From contig SSNP01000051.1 in the NCBI GenBank assembly GCA_006937955.1, positions 2,590,555-2,654,554 on the forward strand: a stretch of DNA of 64,000 nt, read 5' to 3'. Numbering within the stretch: position 1 is the stretch's first letter; every line of letters begins with the position of its first letter. Positions 10,620 through 25,600 of the stretch are shown here, piece after piece. The stretch comes from Pachypanchax playfairii. Its lineage: Eukaryota > Chordata > Actinopteri > Cyprinodontiformes > Aplocheilidae. The notes below the pieces were generated by a model. That model worked only from the letters and a program-made list of their open reading frames with translations, made no database searches and was not told where the DNA came from. Both the position numbers and the translations under genes were made by a program.

Positions 10620-13600
10620 CTGCAAAGAGCCAGAAGGAAGAACGATGAAGCACATGTTTGATTTAGTTATGTGGTACCGAAGCATGTGGAGACGCCCAAA
10701 AGAAGGTTAAAAACAATGTTTTACATCAGTCAACTTGGCAAATCAGATGAATTTATTTCATTTTAGATGAACCTGAGCCATCAATCTACCTTCTGAAGCT
10801 CTAGATTTACAGTTACCATGGCAGCTAATAGCTTTTTCACTCACTATGGAGGCTTGGCAAAATATTCTTGGCATCATTTCACTTGTTTGTATAAAAGTAG
10901 GAAGTTTAGAAAGTTGGGACTGGATTTGTTGAAGGCACGTACACAGGGCAGGTGCTTTGTGGAGACAAAAACTATTTGCATGAAGAATTTAGCATCTGTT
11001 CATTGAATTATTTTCAATACATCTATTTTTATGTGATGAATTTAGTCTGATGTAACAGAATGAAACATGTATGTAACAAGAATATCAGACATTTATTAGT
11101 CACTTTAACTGATTCCTTTTAAAAGTTTGATAAATCTAATACGATAGTTAAATTGGGGGTAGCGGCAGTATCCTGGTGTTGTTTTAGACCATTTTTAACA
11201 CGTATGTTTCAGTCTAGCTGCTAAAATTGAAAAGAACATTGAATAAAAAGAGCTTCACTAATAGCTAAGCTTTGTTAAAACAATTACATGTTGTAACAAC
11301 ATCAGGAGAGTCGCAAACAAATATTTAAGAGGCACAAAACAGAATGTAAGTGGTGGCTAATTAGCATAGCTCCAAAACATTTAACTGATTTTAGCTACAT
11401 TTGGTTGGAAGTAGTCGCTAAAACAAAGTCCTGAACTTAAACTGTCACTACAAATGGAGGAAAATTAAACATAAATTATTTTGAATTGCTAATGGCTAAT
11501 AAAAAAAAACAGTAAATATGTGCATGTCAATATTAGCATTTAGCTAAATGAAAGAAAAGCTGCTTATACTACTGCAGTGCTTTTAGACTGAAGCCGAAAT
11601 CACACAAGCTTCATTACCTATTCAATTTTATTAAAATATAGTTTATGTTGAGCGTAAAGCAGGTGAACTTATGAACAAATGCATGCTAATATGTTATTTG
11701 ATAATTAGCATAGTTTTATTTAGCGTAATGGGTGAGTTTAGCTTTAGTTATACATAATCCTTGAATTGTATAATGTAGTAATACGGTGCCTCATTAGGAC
11801 ATTCTGTGGGTAAAATGGCTAACTTTTATCTTCAAAAATGACTTAAAGTGTCACTTTTCTCTTGTTTTCATGACCAAAATCAAAGTGACACATTTATACA
11901 AATTGAATCTGTATGTTTTTAATCTAGAATAAGTTGTCAAACATTTTCAGGATGTGGAAGTCTCAACAGACACGTCTGATTTTACAGTTCTAACTTTAAA
12001 TTTGTCGAGTGCATCATAACTCCACTTATATGTTCAGCTTTTACAAACATGGTTTGTTAAATCTATTGAAAAAGATTGTAAATATCTTCAATGTGCAATT
12101 ATCCCAGTCTAACTGCAACATTTCTCTTCCAAAATGGCACATTGATGGGGCACAAATATCACACATAAATCAATTTGTCATTTTGTGCCACCCAAACAGA
12201 TGGCAGCTTCATGTCACAGAACAAGCTAGTTAAATTATTAATAACATGTTTCATGTTGATTTCTGTTGCTCTCTTCATTGTGAGTTTATCCGTAACTTTA
12301 CAGTCATGTGATTTTTATCTGATTTCTCATATGGATTAAAAAAAGAAAAGATCAGATGTCCGTGAGCATGTGCACATCAGCTTGTTTTATCCCTGGGGAT
12401 TTGCCTCGATGTAGCAGCTTTGGTTGGTGAAGGCCTGCTGGGAGGTGTCGGTTTGATTCCAGCAGAATGTTCTGTTCCACTAACTAAACAATGCACTAAT
12501 GCACTGCACCATTTACACTCGTGTTTTCTGGCAGTGCCTGCAGTTTATCTTATTACTTTGAGATGTGTTTCAACAGTTTGTTTAAACAGGGACACACCCC
12601 TGAATATTTCTAACATTTTAAACATAATATCTGAAAATAAGAAAACATGGTCCTCATGGGTTCTGATAATTCAGTCAATACAAATTAACATTTTCTAAAC
12701 AAACACAAAGCTAAAATAAGGAGACAGAATACACAATCTGAAGTCTACTTCTGTGCAATTTAAGAATTTCAGGACAAAATCATCATTACTGATTTAAACT
12801 GCTGGACTGAGAACTAAAATCCTTCCCAACACAGCAACATCAGATTTATACTGGTTTCTGTTCTTGCTTTGGTTTTCTAACCTAACTGCTAAAAGCAACT
12901 CCAAACGATCAACAAACGAGGCTATGAGCTATTCAGGATGTTGTTCTGTGCAGCACAACTGAAAAAAAGAGCTCAAAAAGCCAGAGACATTCCTCTCAGT
13001 TTTTCTTTTCTCTCTTTGGTTCACTTACATTCATACTTTGAGCAAACAGAGACCTACATCTTCAAGTGGACCAGAGTTCATTGGAGTCTGGAGGAGCTTT
13101 CACATGTGTCCAAATGCAGCAGAATTTTCAAAGGAAAGGAGTTTGGGTCTATTTAAAGCTTTGATGGAAAAGGGACCAATGTTTTCATCAGCAGATGACC
13201 TTTGCGACATTCAAGCACGGAGGTGGGCGGCTGATGATTTGGACTCATTGGAGTCATTTTTCAAGCCCTGAGCTGTTGTTGGACCAAACAGGGTCATGAA
13301 ACAGGACGATGATCTAAATAAACAGGATGGCATATTTGAACCAACATTAACACGTTAAGAAAGTCATCACCATAAGACTGTTAAGTTTTATGATTCTCCT
13401 TTACCATTGGAGGGGGGAAAGCTGCAAACAAATATTTAAATAAAATTTCCATCACATTTGCAGAAGCCCAAAATCTTGATCTCACCTCAACCCAATTAGT
13501 TTAACATGTTTGTTTACCTGAGTTTGTGCAATAAGGTCCAGGTGGTTTGTGTGTTTTTAATATCACTACAACTGTTAGATCTTTCTCTCTAATCATTCTG

Positions 13601-16600
13601 TTAATTATGTAGGCCATTGGAAGACTAAGTAGCATCCTCTGAGCTCTATTTAGCACCATCACTGGGCAAAAGGCCCGAGTTCAGCCTCAGAATCAAATCC
13701 CTTGACCGCACTGAGAATACATCATTACAATTTTATAAATCTTTGGAGAAATGCTTTGCTTGCATTTTGTGTTCCTTTAGCTAGAAAACCCAGGAACGTA
13801 CTGCTCGTTCCGTAGGGCTGCTGTCCAATATATTAGAATTTTCTGGGACTGTAAAGTAGAACCACTTAAAGGAAACTAACACCATGATCCCTCCTTTACA
13901 GCACAAATGGAAGGAGAGGTTCTGGAAAGTCCATATGTTCAAGAACCATACGTGTGCTGTTTGTGGGTAATTACAACAATGCATTTTCTTAACCTGAGAG
14001 CATGTTTGGCTGTTATTCACTTCTCAGAGTATAAAAATACAGTCTGGAGGATATCGACTTCTTCACTGTAAGGAAAGACTATAAAACATTCACCAATCTA
14101 ACTTTCTGTTAACCTCAATTTTCTACTCTAAATGAAGAAACGGTGATCCACAGAGACCAGATCATTTCTTTTTCATCCATCTGTGTCTTGCTCACCCTCC
14201 TCATCCTCGTCTTGTTTTTCAGAAAAAGCCTGACAGCTCCCATCTGTATTATCAAATTACCTTGTGGGGTTTGATTAGAAGAAGAAAAGGCCTTCTATGC
14301 CTGCTTGGCCTGGCTGCCATGACGAATACATTACACATTGCCAGCCCCAGCAAACACTCATGAGTACATGCAGATGCACACATCCCAGCTGATCGCCGTT
14401 CTCCCATATGTTCTGTTTCCAAGCTCTGCGCTGGGAATACAGAGGTCTCAGTAGGCTGTCAAATGCACCTCCGAGGGGGGAGCCTCATATCTTCAGCCTC
14501 TTAGAGAATAAATGTGCTGGAAAATAATTAATTACACTCTGTTAAGTAAGTCATCTACAGTAAAAGGTCTTCTGGCTATTTGCTGCTGGTGAATCCATCT
14601 GAAAACATGGTTCTGACAGACGACTACAACTGAAGTGTAGATTTCGTGTTTCTGCCCTCTAAAGGTTGAAGTAATTATCGTGGGAGAGAAAGTAGGGCTG
14701 CTGACTTTAGGGGCTTCAAGCCAGTATTTCGATGCAAACAATCAAACTGAATTGGCATTTCTAACATGTCTCAGACAGAAGTAATATTTGTCTGGATTAT
14801 GATGTAATAGCAAACAAACTGTAACATTGCAAATTCATTACAAAGTGTCTTAATTATGTCACAGTTTGTTTGCAATTTGATATTTCTGTTTCGTGAAAAC
14901 TAAATCAGAGTTTAGGGTTCAGGACGTTACTACTTTGAAGGGGAATTTGCTTACGTTTTTTTTAACCTTATTCCAAATTCTAGTAAAATGAAAGAGCCAG
15001 CAACTGACGCAAGGGAATCGAAAACTCTTGCAAATGTTTTAAAGGGGTTATGACATCAAAATGCACTTTTTTGAGTTTTTTGGGGTATATCATGATGTGT
15101 TGTGCACTGATGAGGCCGTGTGAACGTCCAAAGTGAGTATCAAAGTTCCCGTTTGTGGGCGGTCCGCTTTGTTTCATATTTAAAAAACGGTTCAATCGGA
15201 AAGCACCATTTTTTCCTACGTGGCATTTCATCCTACGTATTTCATAGCGTCCAATAAAAGTGCACAGTGAAGTAAACAGTCCAACCCCCCACCCCCAGCC
15301 CATACACCGTTAGCTGCGTTGCGCTAGCTTGTGCTGCTGCACTTGACAAGAGATGGCTACGCAAACGGGGACCTGTTGTGTCCAAGGATGCTCAACCCAT
15401 GCTGGAAGTTTCCACTCACTCCCGAAGGATGAAAAAACAAGAGAAGAGTGGCTGAAGTTCATTTATGGAGAAGTGCCACGCAGTTATAACCTCAATTAGA
15501 AAATATGTTCAGCTCACTTCACGCTTCCATAACTTGGGTGAATTCAAGTTGGGATTGTCAAAGAAACTGATTTTAATTAAAAATTCTGTACCAACCCTGA
15601 AGGAGGCGACCACATCGTCAATACCCGTAAGTTTATTTATTTAATAAAATGCTGCCTTGCCTGATAAACGTTTGTTCGTGGTCTGAAGAGTTCATGATGC
15701 TAGCATGTGATAGCCGCTCTAGCAACAATGTCCTTGAGCAACAGGTTTATCATACCATATTGTGAATCTATTTTCATTGATAACATCTGACAGCACTGTT
15801 TATTCGCTCATGTGATTAGTTGAGTTTTATGTGTTCACCCCTCCGTCTTCCTCAGAAGACGTTTCAGGCTCGAACATATACGGTTGTAAACGTCCACTCG
15901 CCGTGTTACTGGACTGTTGACGGAGCCGAGAAGAAAGGCTTGCTGCGGGCAATGGTTGTAGCCAATCAGAGCGAAGTCAGCCAGGGAGACCCACATATCA
16001 TTAACGAAAGGAACCGTGTTGCTGAGAAGAGGATTCTGACCTGCCCGTACACCCCCGCCCTGTTAGTTTTTTAATCAAATTCTTTTGTGCGTTGACATAT
16101 GCGGGCATATCTACTACATGAAATAGCTTTACACCAGTTTAAACAGTGATGTCATCACACCTTTAAGATATTTTGGAAACTCCTTTCTGAATGCTGTTCC
16201 CTTATCCCTTATGAACAGCCTGGTGAGTTAATGGCTGAAGGCTCTTGAATCCACGTTCAAGGGATTCAAACACTGCTGATATAAACATGCTCATAAGGCC
16301 TGATTTATTAATATTCCAAGTAAAGAGCGCAAAATTGTGCATGCGGTAAAAGTTTTGCGCCAAGGACGTGTTCCTGATTTGGGGGTGATCTACTAAGATT
16401 GATTGTGCAATTGATACCAGGCGCAAACAGCAACATTTAAATGAGTTTGACGACACTTTTAAGACATCTGAAATATTTTGTTTTTATTCTGGATGTTGTT
16501 TGACATTTACAATTAGGAGCCGCACTGATATTGTTGTAACGTTACAGTTTTTAAACAATACTACAAGCTATTGATAAAAGAAAAAAATGGCTAGCAACTT

Positions 16601-19600
16601 GGTCTTTAACTCCAACTACTTATTAAAAGAAAATTACTTAATAATACCATACGGTTTGATGCCAAAATCCACTAAAAACTGTTTGTCATAACCAGTATGA
16701 TCTGATAACATGAACATATGTGGCAGCCCCGTGGTGTCAGTTCCCCAGTGGTTTTAACATCACATCTAGGCCACATAGTCCTGTGTTGCTCCCTGAACTC
16801 CATTTTTGCTTCACAAATTGATTGAAGCGTGTTAACACAAGTGCACACTTGGCAGTAAACCGAAACTTCTTCGTATCTATTCATCCGCTTTAAAAAGAAG
16901 GAAATATATTAATAAATATATTAAAATCTTTAATAAAAAATACAGTTGTCATTTGTAAAATAAAGATAATCTTTGAAACATAAAACTAAAACCAATGACA
17001 TATTCATAAAGAATGTGTCAGCATGTATTGCAGTAACCCACACTGATGTTTTGCATTTAAATGGAGGTTGAGAGGAAGTGAATTCAGTTTAGTGGTAATT
17101 ATAATAATTTCCTGTGCAGTTTTGAAATGGGTCCAAACTTCAGTGGCTTAGTTTCCCGCCCACTGGTGAGCATAAATCAAAGCTGCTCGACTTCCATCAG
17201 TACATGTTAACAAGTTAAAAGTAAACATCAGATAGGACTTTTTGCATACGCTGTATCACCGTTAAAAGAAAGCTGCTCAGACTTTGAGACATTTAAGAAG
17301 TTCAGATTGAAGTGTGCTCACGTGTCAGCTTCTCATTGCCATTTGTAACTATGGAAACAAACACCCACCGTTACCTTGTTCTATGTGGATGTTCAAGAAG
17401 AAAAGAAAATGGCAACTGTGTCACAATCACAAGCCAAGATCTAAAGTTAAATGAGCCATTTATACGTTTTTAACTCTTTACAAAACTAGTATCTATTTAG
17501 AAAGATAATTTGGGGGCAATTCTGATCTAATTAGTTCATCTCATCAGGACTTAACCGGTAAAAATATGTCTTGGTCCAGGAAATGTTCAAATGAATAAAC
17601 AGCATAGTACATGTGATAAAACAGCAGCCATCTGGTTGTCCCAAACAAGATCAAGGAGAGGCTAAAATTTGATTTTGACCCACATCTGTAACGTTTCCGA
17701 AGCATCTCGCTGGAAGGACGAGCTACAGCCGACCATCTGTATCGCTCAGAGGGACGGGAGCATTCACTGTCAAGGAGGTGAAGAACTTTAACCTCACGCA
17801 GTCAAGAGAAGTTCTTTTAAGAGGATTTAAAATGACTTTTTAGTGTATGACCCATATCAGACACAGTTTGAACAGCACAAATCTGATTTATTTTGATCAA
17901 ATCAGACCCAGGCCAGCTAGATATACAGTCTAATACATATCAGATGTTTTTAAGAGCCAACTCAGTTTGAAGGATCCTGTCACGTTTTATCTGACTTTTA
18001 CATCATTGATGTGAGACAGATGTGACGTCTACACCCGAGGACATGTCTAACATCCATATTTACTTCCATAGACACCATCATGAGTGTAATGTCATCCCTC
18101 CTCTGCATGCGGGTCACTTTAGGGTTGTTGACTGTCCACACCAGAATCTAATTCAAAGTTAACATTCAGAGCTGCAGAGTGAACACTGCTATTAATGCTG
18201 CTTTTACTTTGCCTTCAAATGGCGCTGGTGAATGAACACCACATAAAGCTAGCAACTTCTTCAAAGATATACAAAATGATTTAATACCATTGCAATTTAT
18301 TGTGTGGATTAAAAGAGTCTGAGTCACAGTAGCACTGTTATAGATATTAAAATATATTTCTAAAATACATTCTTTAGCACTATAATAAGCTAACTTAAGC
18401 AAACAATTGGTTTTCAAATATTTTGGGCCCTAAGTCTCAACTTTAGCGGGTAGCATGATTTCCTGCTGATGATGGGCTGCTGTGCATAATTATTTTTGTT
18501 TGAAATGATAATCGCTGTTTACCTTTTAAGAAACAGTCTATTTTGTTGAATACAAGTCGTTTACCTGTACTTTCCTTCTCTTTCTATTGATGTATTAACT
18601 TGGAACCAGCATCAGAATAAAGTGAGAGGCTGTTGTATGAGAATGTACTTCATTGACTTGAAGCAGAGGTGTTTCATTGACACATTTCCTTCTTGTATTC
18701 AGATATAATGGAACTGAAGAGCAGAGCTTCGCCGTCTGACCCTCCAGGCTGTGTTTTATGAGACCCAGCTAAAAAAATGTGTCACTGAAAAGCCTTCATT
18801 CATTTCACTGAAAGGAGATAAAAGATGACATGAGGCGTCAGTGAGAACCCATATTTTACTTTTATGAACACACAAATATGGGGAAAAAAGTCATTTAAAT
18901 CCAATTGAAAAGATTCCCTAACAGACAGATATTGACTGGTGGTGAGTGGGTGTGTTTGTGTGTGGGGGAGGGGAGGGGAGGGGGGAGGACATACTGTTCT
19001 ATTCTACCAGACTGTGTTCACCTTGCTGAACCGATGTAATACTTCTGGAAAGGAAGGATATTTCTCTCCATCTTCAAAGGTTTAATAGGAATCAAGTGAA
19101 GGGAGGATTCTGCTCTCCATGAATCACCAGGATGGAACAAAAAAAAAAAAAGAAAAAACACACCAGGGGTTGATGTTGTGCTCATTTCTGATTATCTTTC
19201 TGTGCAGTTTCTGTCAGTATTTAAAAAATAATAAAGCAACTGCAATGTGTTTTTTAAAGCTAATCTCATAAAAATAAACACCAATTATGTTAATTTGGCT
19301 AAGATATGTATCATGTGAGATGATAATGCAGCTAACGATTAACAAGAAGACAAAATATTAGACTTAGTTCCACAAGCTTCTGTATATTGGAGCAGACACG
19401 TCAGATTAGTCTTTGTTGGACATCAATGTGACGCACACTTTGTTGTCACTTTTACACAAGGAAGCAAAAAGCTGAGACTCCCATCACAGCTGGAGAAGCC
19501 GTGCAGATTTAATTAGACTTTGTGTCCATCAGGTAAACTATGAATTATGTATTATTTGTGCTCTCCGGATGCAGTCACAACAATGGAGGCTGCCTGATCC

Positions 19601-22600
19601 CAAACAAGCCAGTGCGGGGGATGATATTTTAGCTGTTTTCAGAAGAGGAGCCACATGCTGACATGTATTCCCATTGTGGTACAAACACACAGCTACAGAT
19701 CTGTGTTCTCTCAGTTCTACTTAACATGCTGAGCTTTTTCCGTTTTAATTGAGGATATAAAGTGAAATGTTAGAAGTTTTGTTTACGTTTTTGTCACGGT
19801 ACAAACTGTGCGCTTCAAAAATGACCATAAACAGTTGATGTAGTGAGTACGTACTCTAAAGTTAGTTTAAAAAGCAGTTTAGACCTAACTGTGTCAGAGA
19901 TCTGAAGACATGTGAATCGCACTGCAAAGGTGAAAAACTGAGTAATTATCAGCTCCAAGAGGTGAAAAGTGAGACGTGATCACGTGCTTGTGGTTTGATC
20001 TGCATACGGCAAACTAACAGTTCAATCTGAATCAACAGTTTTGGGGGGGTTTTGGACACTGGATTGTGTTGACTAATTATTGCAGCCTTACATTTGGAAA
20101 TGACAGCTGTGGGCGGGGCTTAATGGTACCAACAGGTGTCTGTGTGTTATTCTTTTAAACTTTATGTAAAAATTCTACCAGTTTTCCAATACAGCGAGGG
20201 TTGGATATGATAACAAGCGATTGGGAACAAGTGGTTGAACATCACGTTGTGTTTTTTCTGTATGGTAGAGGTGTAAACACAGAGGGGGGGATCTAGTCCT
20301 TAAAATGAAGGGCTATGAGCTTTGGTAACAAAGACACTCCAATCTCCAAAGACGTATTATTGTCACTGCAACCATCCAGATGTCTTGAATGATGACTTTC
20401 CATGTATTCGCTTTGGTATAACTGCTGATTTTCTCTTACAAGCATCATGTTTCTCTCTTAATACATTTCTTTGTCACAACATGTCTAGTGTAAATGTTTG
20501 GATTACTGTCTTTAATCCACAAAAGAAACCTTTTGAGGCCAAAGTCTGTAAAAAGACTAAAGATTTAAGAACAAAAGTTAAAATGTTTAAACAGCAATCA
20601 ACGTCCACATAAATGGGTCTTCAGCTAAAATGGGATGACCGTAAATCCGACAGCCCTTTAGATCTCACTGGTGGACCCAGTGGTGCCATTAAGGGGGGTT
20701 GGGGGGGGTCGTGTTCACTCTCAGTCATTTTCTGGCCACTCAATAGCCGCCCAGTTCTAAGGACTAGGCACTAGTGATGGGCGATATGGCCTCAAATTAA
20801 CATTGCAATATATTGAGCAGCTCACCTCGATAATGACAAATGAACGCTAACTAGCTCTGCAAACTTTGCATATTACAGTACTTTACGCCTCATCTGATTT
20901 TCTGTAACCAAGCCAGTTCCAAATTGTGGAGCTAGTTCCTCACTTTACAACAAGTTCTTCCTCAGCCTCTTGTCTGCCTTCCGCCACTCAGCACGTGAAT
21001 CCGGCTAGCTCAAAACTACGTCATCAACATGACTTATGACTGTTATCATGAGGAGACAAATTTTTATAGTGAGAATTTTCAACAGTATATTGTAAACGAT
21101 GAGACACTGCAAATCCTTAATTTGCACAATATGCACAAGAATCATTTTGAACAGATCTGTTTACAAAAATAGATATAACATTATAGAAACTAATTGGAGC
21201 CCTCTGTGTTTAAAACATGTATAAAAAAAACAAGAATGTTGTGGAACTCATGTTAATTGTGCACGAGCATGCATGAGCACAATGTACAGTATAAGACCTA
21301 TTAATTCAATAAGAAATTACGCCATAGATTTTGATTTTGATGTACCACCCCAAATCTTCAGTGGCTCTATCTGGCCACCCCATGAAAACATCCTGGAGGC
21401 GCCACTGGCTGGACCACAGGGAACCCAGTCAGGTTCCATGATTGTAACAAATGAAGTGAACCCCAAAGAACCAACCAGCAAGAGGCAAATTGATTTTGAC
21501 GCCCATGGAGAAAAAAACATTTCTAATCACATTTATGTATTTCTGAGAAGTGATTATCCCATGCTTCGGTTGTTGGTGGTAATAAAAACACTGCCAGCTG
21601 TAAGCTGCTTAGCTGCAGCTCGGTGTTGTTCACTTTACCTACAGTTCAGCGCTGAGTCATTAATTAAAACTGCCGAAATACACAAGTGTCATACCTGTAG
21701 GTGTCTAATTAAAGTGTTACTAAAAGTGATCCCAGGCTTTTAGCCAATCAGATTGCTGTACATTTATTATAAACAGTTTTAATGAAATGCTATGAGCCAC
21801 CTGCTGCAACTCTTTCTCAAAACTTAACCAATATTCACGTTTTTTTATTTATTTGACAAAATAATTCATTGTATATGTAGTTTACCTATTAGACTAAGTT
21901 TTGTCATTTGAAATCTTCCACTTTTTTTATCTTAACTTTATCTCCCTTGGAGAAGGAATGAGAAAGGCTAATAAGGTGATTTTATTTTTAGGGAAGGATG
22001 TTCAAAAAGAGTACAGGCTGGTAATATTTTAGCAAAAAAGTAAACCAAATGACAGCTACAACAAAATGGTTCTCATTTCTTTTCTCCACAGCAGTGCGAG
22101 TAAATAACCAAGCTTGAGTGAAAATACAAATCACACAGGTTTGGAGTCATATCTTTTATCGCGTTCTACATCTTCAAAGTTCATGAATGTCTTGAAAATC
22201 CCTGGCTGAGAGGCTGTACTTCGGCCGGAGTGAAGCGGACATGGTATTCACAGATGGAAATCAATTTAATGGTTCAAGCTCACAAGGATTGAAAATGTGT
22301 CAGGCATGATCCAAACCCAGGTTGGACTTATTACTGGCTAATGCACTCCACTGGGGTTTTAACCCACAGCTTTAAAGCTCAGCAATTGTCTGGCAACTCC
22401 TTTGTGGTTTCTCATTAACATCTACACTAAAGGAATGAAAGATGAGTGTTTAAATTTAAAAAAGGGAGGAAAAGAACTTCTTTGAGGAGGACTTTCTTCC
22501 AAAATCTGGTCTTAACTAATCACCAAACACTGGATAGCTTAATTTACATGCAAATATTTTTGTCAGCAGGAAGCTTCAAATGTTTAGGCTTTAAAGAGCT

Positions 22601-25600
22601 ATTGAAGTAAAAAAAACATCTCATTAATTTGCTAATTTATGAGGAAAGAGGCTCCAAAATATTATTAAAATGTACATCTTATTATGATCAAGTGCACAGG
22701 ACGATACCAGACAATGACCAACATAAGAGAAAACAGAAAACATCTTTAACACGAAAGAAGAAGTCTGGAATTGTATTTAATGTGTTTAACTTGATGCCAT
22801 AGTAAAAAGTAAAACTGGTATAAAAAAAGAAGTTTTTATAGTGCTGATGGACACAAATTAGGAAACTTTTTCGAGACACCTGGTTTGACTGTCAAAAGTA
22901 TTTCAGAAAGAGTTTCAGCTGGATTTCTGTTTTATTTATTTTCTGGGCAAAACGGAGGCATCAAAAGACACACGGAAAAATTTGTATAAAAATGTATTAT
23001 AAATTGGTTTGAGTGTCGGTTTGAGGATATTCATTATATGTTTCCAACGCGGCTCTTTTCAAAAGGAGAATTTTCAAAGTACAGAATGTACGGTAAACAA
23101 GAGTACCGTTTCACTCCTGAATTCTTCATATTCTTTTTTTTTTTTTTGTTAAAGGTGTTTATTACTACTTTCCTGACAGTTTCACAAACTTTAAATGTGC
23201 TATAATTTTTTTATCAACAGTTTATCAAGAAAATTAGCTTTTTTAAAAGAAGTCACAAAGTACAAAAAGAACCGGATAGAACGGTAAATGAGAGGTGTAC
23301 GAAATGCAGGAATTTTTAAATTCAGACTTTAAACTTGTTCAAGCAGAGTCTAACTTTTTATGGCCATTTAAAAATTCTAAATTTACAATATTGTTTTAAG
23401 TACAAACAAAAAATAAAGATTATTAATGAGATTTACAGCAATTCAAAGAAAAGGTTGAATAAAACTGCAATGAAAGCTTTAAGAAAACTGTTTGAAAAAT
23501 GCAAAAACGCATTAAATATTATTAATACTGTTGTAGAGCATTAAGTCACTCATAAAATCTGAACTAATGACTTGTGTCACATGTTGGCAGGACGGTGTCA
23601 TCTTCTCAGGAATATGTTTATTTTACGTCTAGGTCTGTTTTGCTGTTATGCGTTTTTGTAAATGTTGGTCAAAATGATTTGTTATTTGGGGGGAAAGGCA
23701 AAGGAACAAATATATTAAATCAGACTGCTTTGAGCAAGACCTGCACATTAACCAGCATGCATTATGATGAATTTTATTCCCTTATGATGATATTTCATTA
23801 CACAGAGCATATATAAATAATGCAAATTCATTTAGCACAACTTATTTAATGTATACATTAGCAGAGGCTTTTATGAGCTACTTTCTTATTATTATTTAAT
23901 TTATTATTATTTGCCAATGACAGATGTGTATAGCATTTTCTTTGAAGACTAAGACAACATTTACAGGGCCGCTTCTGCAGTGTGACCAAAAACAAGATCC
24001 TAATGAACATCAGTGCTAATCCCAACAGATGCTCTGAGTTAGAAATCTGTTATTGCTTTGTTACTAACCAGCTGTAGTATTCCTGCTTCATCTGACAATA
24101 CCTGGGAGGAAGATTTAAATTTGTTTTGGGGTTTTCTAAAAAAAAAAATTGTGGGGAAGATTAAAAGTTGTAGCTTTCGTCCACAATGTTGGAAGGTTGA
24201 ACTGCAACAATAAGCGGATAATTCCTTCAGAATGAATAATTAAACATGTTGCCAAAGAGATGCTTTATTCAAAAAGGTTACCTTATCCAGCTCACGTGTG
24301 TAATTTGAATTGTGTGTGCACATCACCGTGCGTGAAGCTGATGCCTGCGGGTGACTGTCGCCTCAGCTAACCTGGCCACCTAAGATGTGAAGAGAAGCAT
24401 TTGCCAGGACTCTAAACTCTTTTTCATCTAATAAAATGTCACTGGGCTTGAAATATTGAAGAAGCTCATGTGAGGATTGTCCTTTCAGATACCGAGGTGA
24501 CACAGCTGTGCCAAATGTCAGGTCTGTGAAGATGAAGAAGAAGAAACCTGCCAAAATGGAGTCGCTTGGAAAGATCTAAACCAAAGGTAGAGCAACGCAC
24601 AATTTAATCTTGCTGGAAATGCTTCAGATTACAGGATTATTTCATTATGAGGCTTAATGCTGCCAACAAAGCAGGACCACAAGATGGCTTCCCTTTAGCG
24701 TGAAGTAATGGCACTAGATTATACTCAACAGTCTTTTACTTCTAGAGTTGCCAGAGCTTTTATTTCATAGTTTGGACAAATTGAGTGTTTCTAGAACTGC
24801 CCAGCACAATATGCTGATCCACTGTGTGCACCATATGTGCATCCAAACTGTGGTAACAATTAGCGTAGATCTAAAAAGATTGGACTAATAAATCTGACAA
24901 GCTAACGACTAGTTTCAGCAGAATCAAGACCGAAGTGGATTATCTTGAAACTACTCTTTATAATCAATCTTTTTATGTCTGTTTTGCATTTGCATTGAAT
25001 TTTACAATAATTTCAGGTCTATCTTGTTTTTGGTTCTTTTTAAACTCAGAGTTGTTGAGAGGTGTATTACCTGTTGCTGACATGTTTCGGCGTGTTTACG
25101 GTTTACAGAAGTAAACACGCCGAAACATGTCAGCAACAGGTAATACACCTCTCAACAACTCTGAGTTTAAAAACAACCAAAAACAAGATGATCTTTCAAT
25201 ACTCAGTATGAACCTACCTCAAGAAAAAAATTTCAGGTCTAATTATTTGGGCCACAGCTTGGGGGACTCCTTGCAGGGATATCGTGATGATTCTAGTACT
25301 AGTGTTTAAATGAAGATGCTGTACAGTTTGATTTCATGTTGTAAAAGCCAACGGACTCGTACAACTTCTGTTCATTTTGGAAGCAGCTTTATGTTTTGGG
25401 TGAAAATTGGAAGATTTCTGGGCTCAGCTAAACCTCCACTGTTTGAAGAGCTCATGAGCTCCTGGTGGTCTGAAAACAAATGATAGAAAATGGCTGAATT
25501 AAAGCAGAAGTTTGTCCATCCCTTTTAAACTTCATCATTTTCATGAGCTCTTTCATCTGAATCTGAATCCATAAAAAATCCACTTATTTCCTGTTGAAGT

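Noticed and set aside
13038..13271. 77-codon frame in gabrg3 intron 2
   Set aside because: No family resemblance, no splice or promoter context; a frame this short is expected by chance.
16270..16450. Block resembling a fish MITE (GCGCAAA-rich)
   Set aside because: It looks familiar as a dispersed repeat, but I could not find termini or target duplications, so I did not list it as an element.
21273..21743. 156-codon frame
   Set aside because: It begins inside a hAT-like element, runs through its end into unique intron, and shows no recognisable domain.
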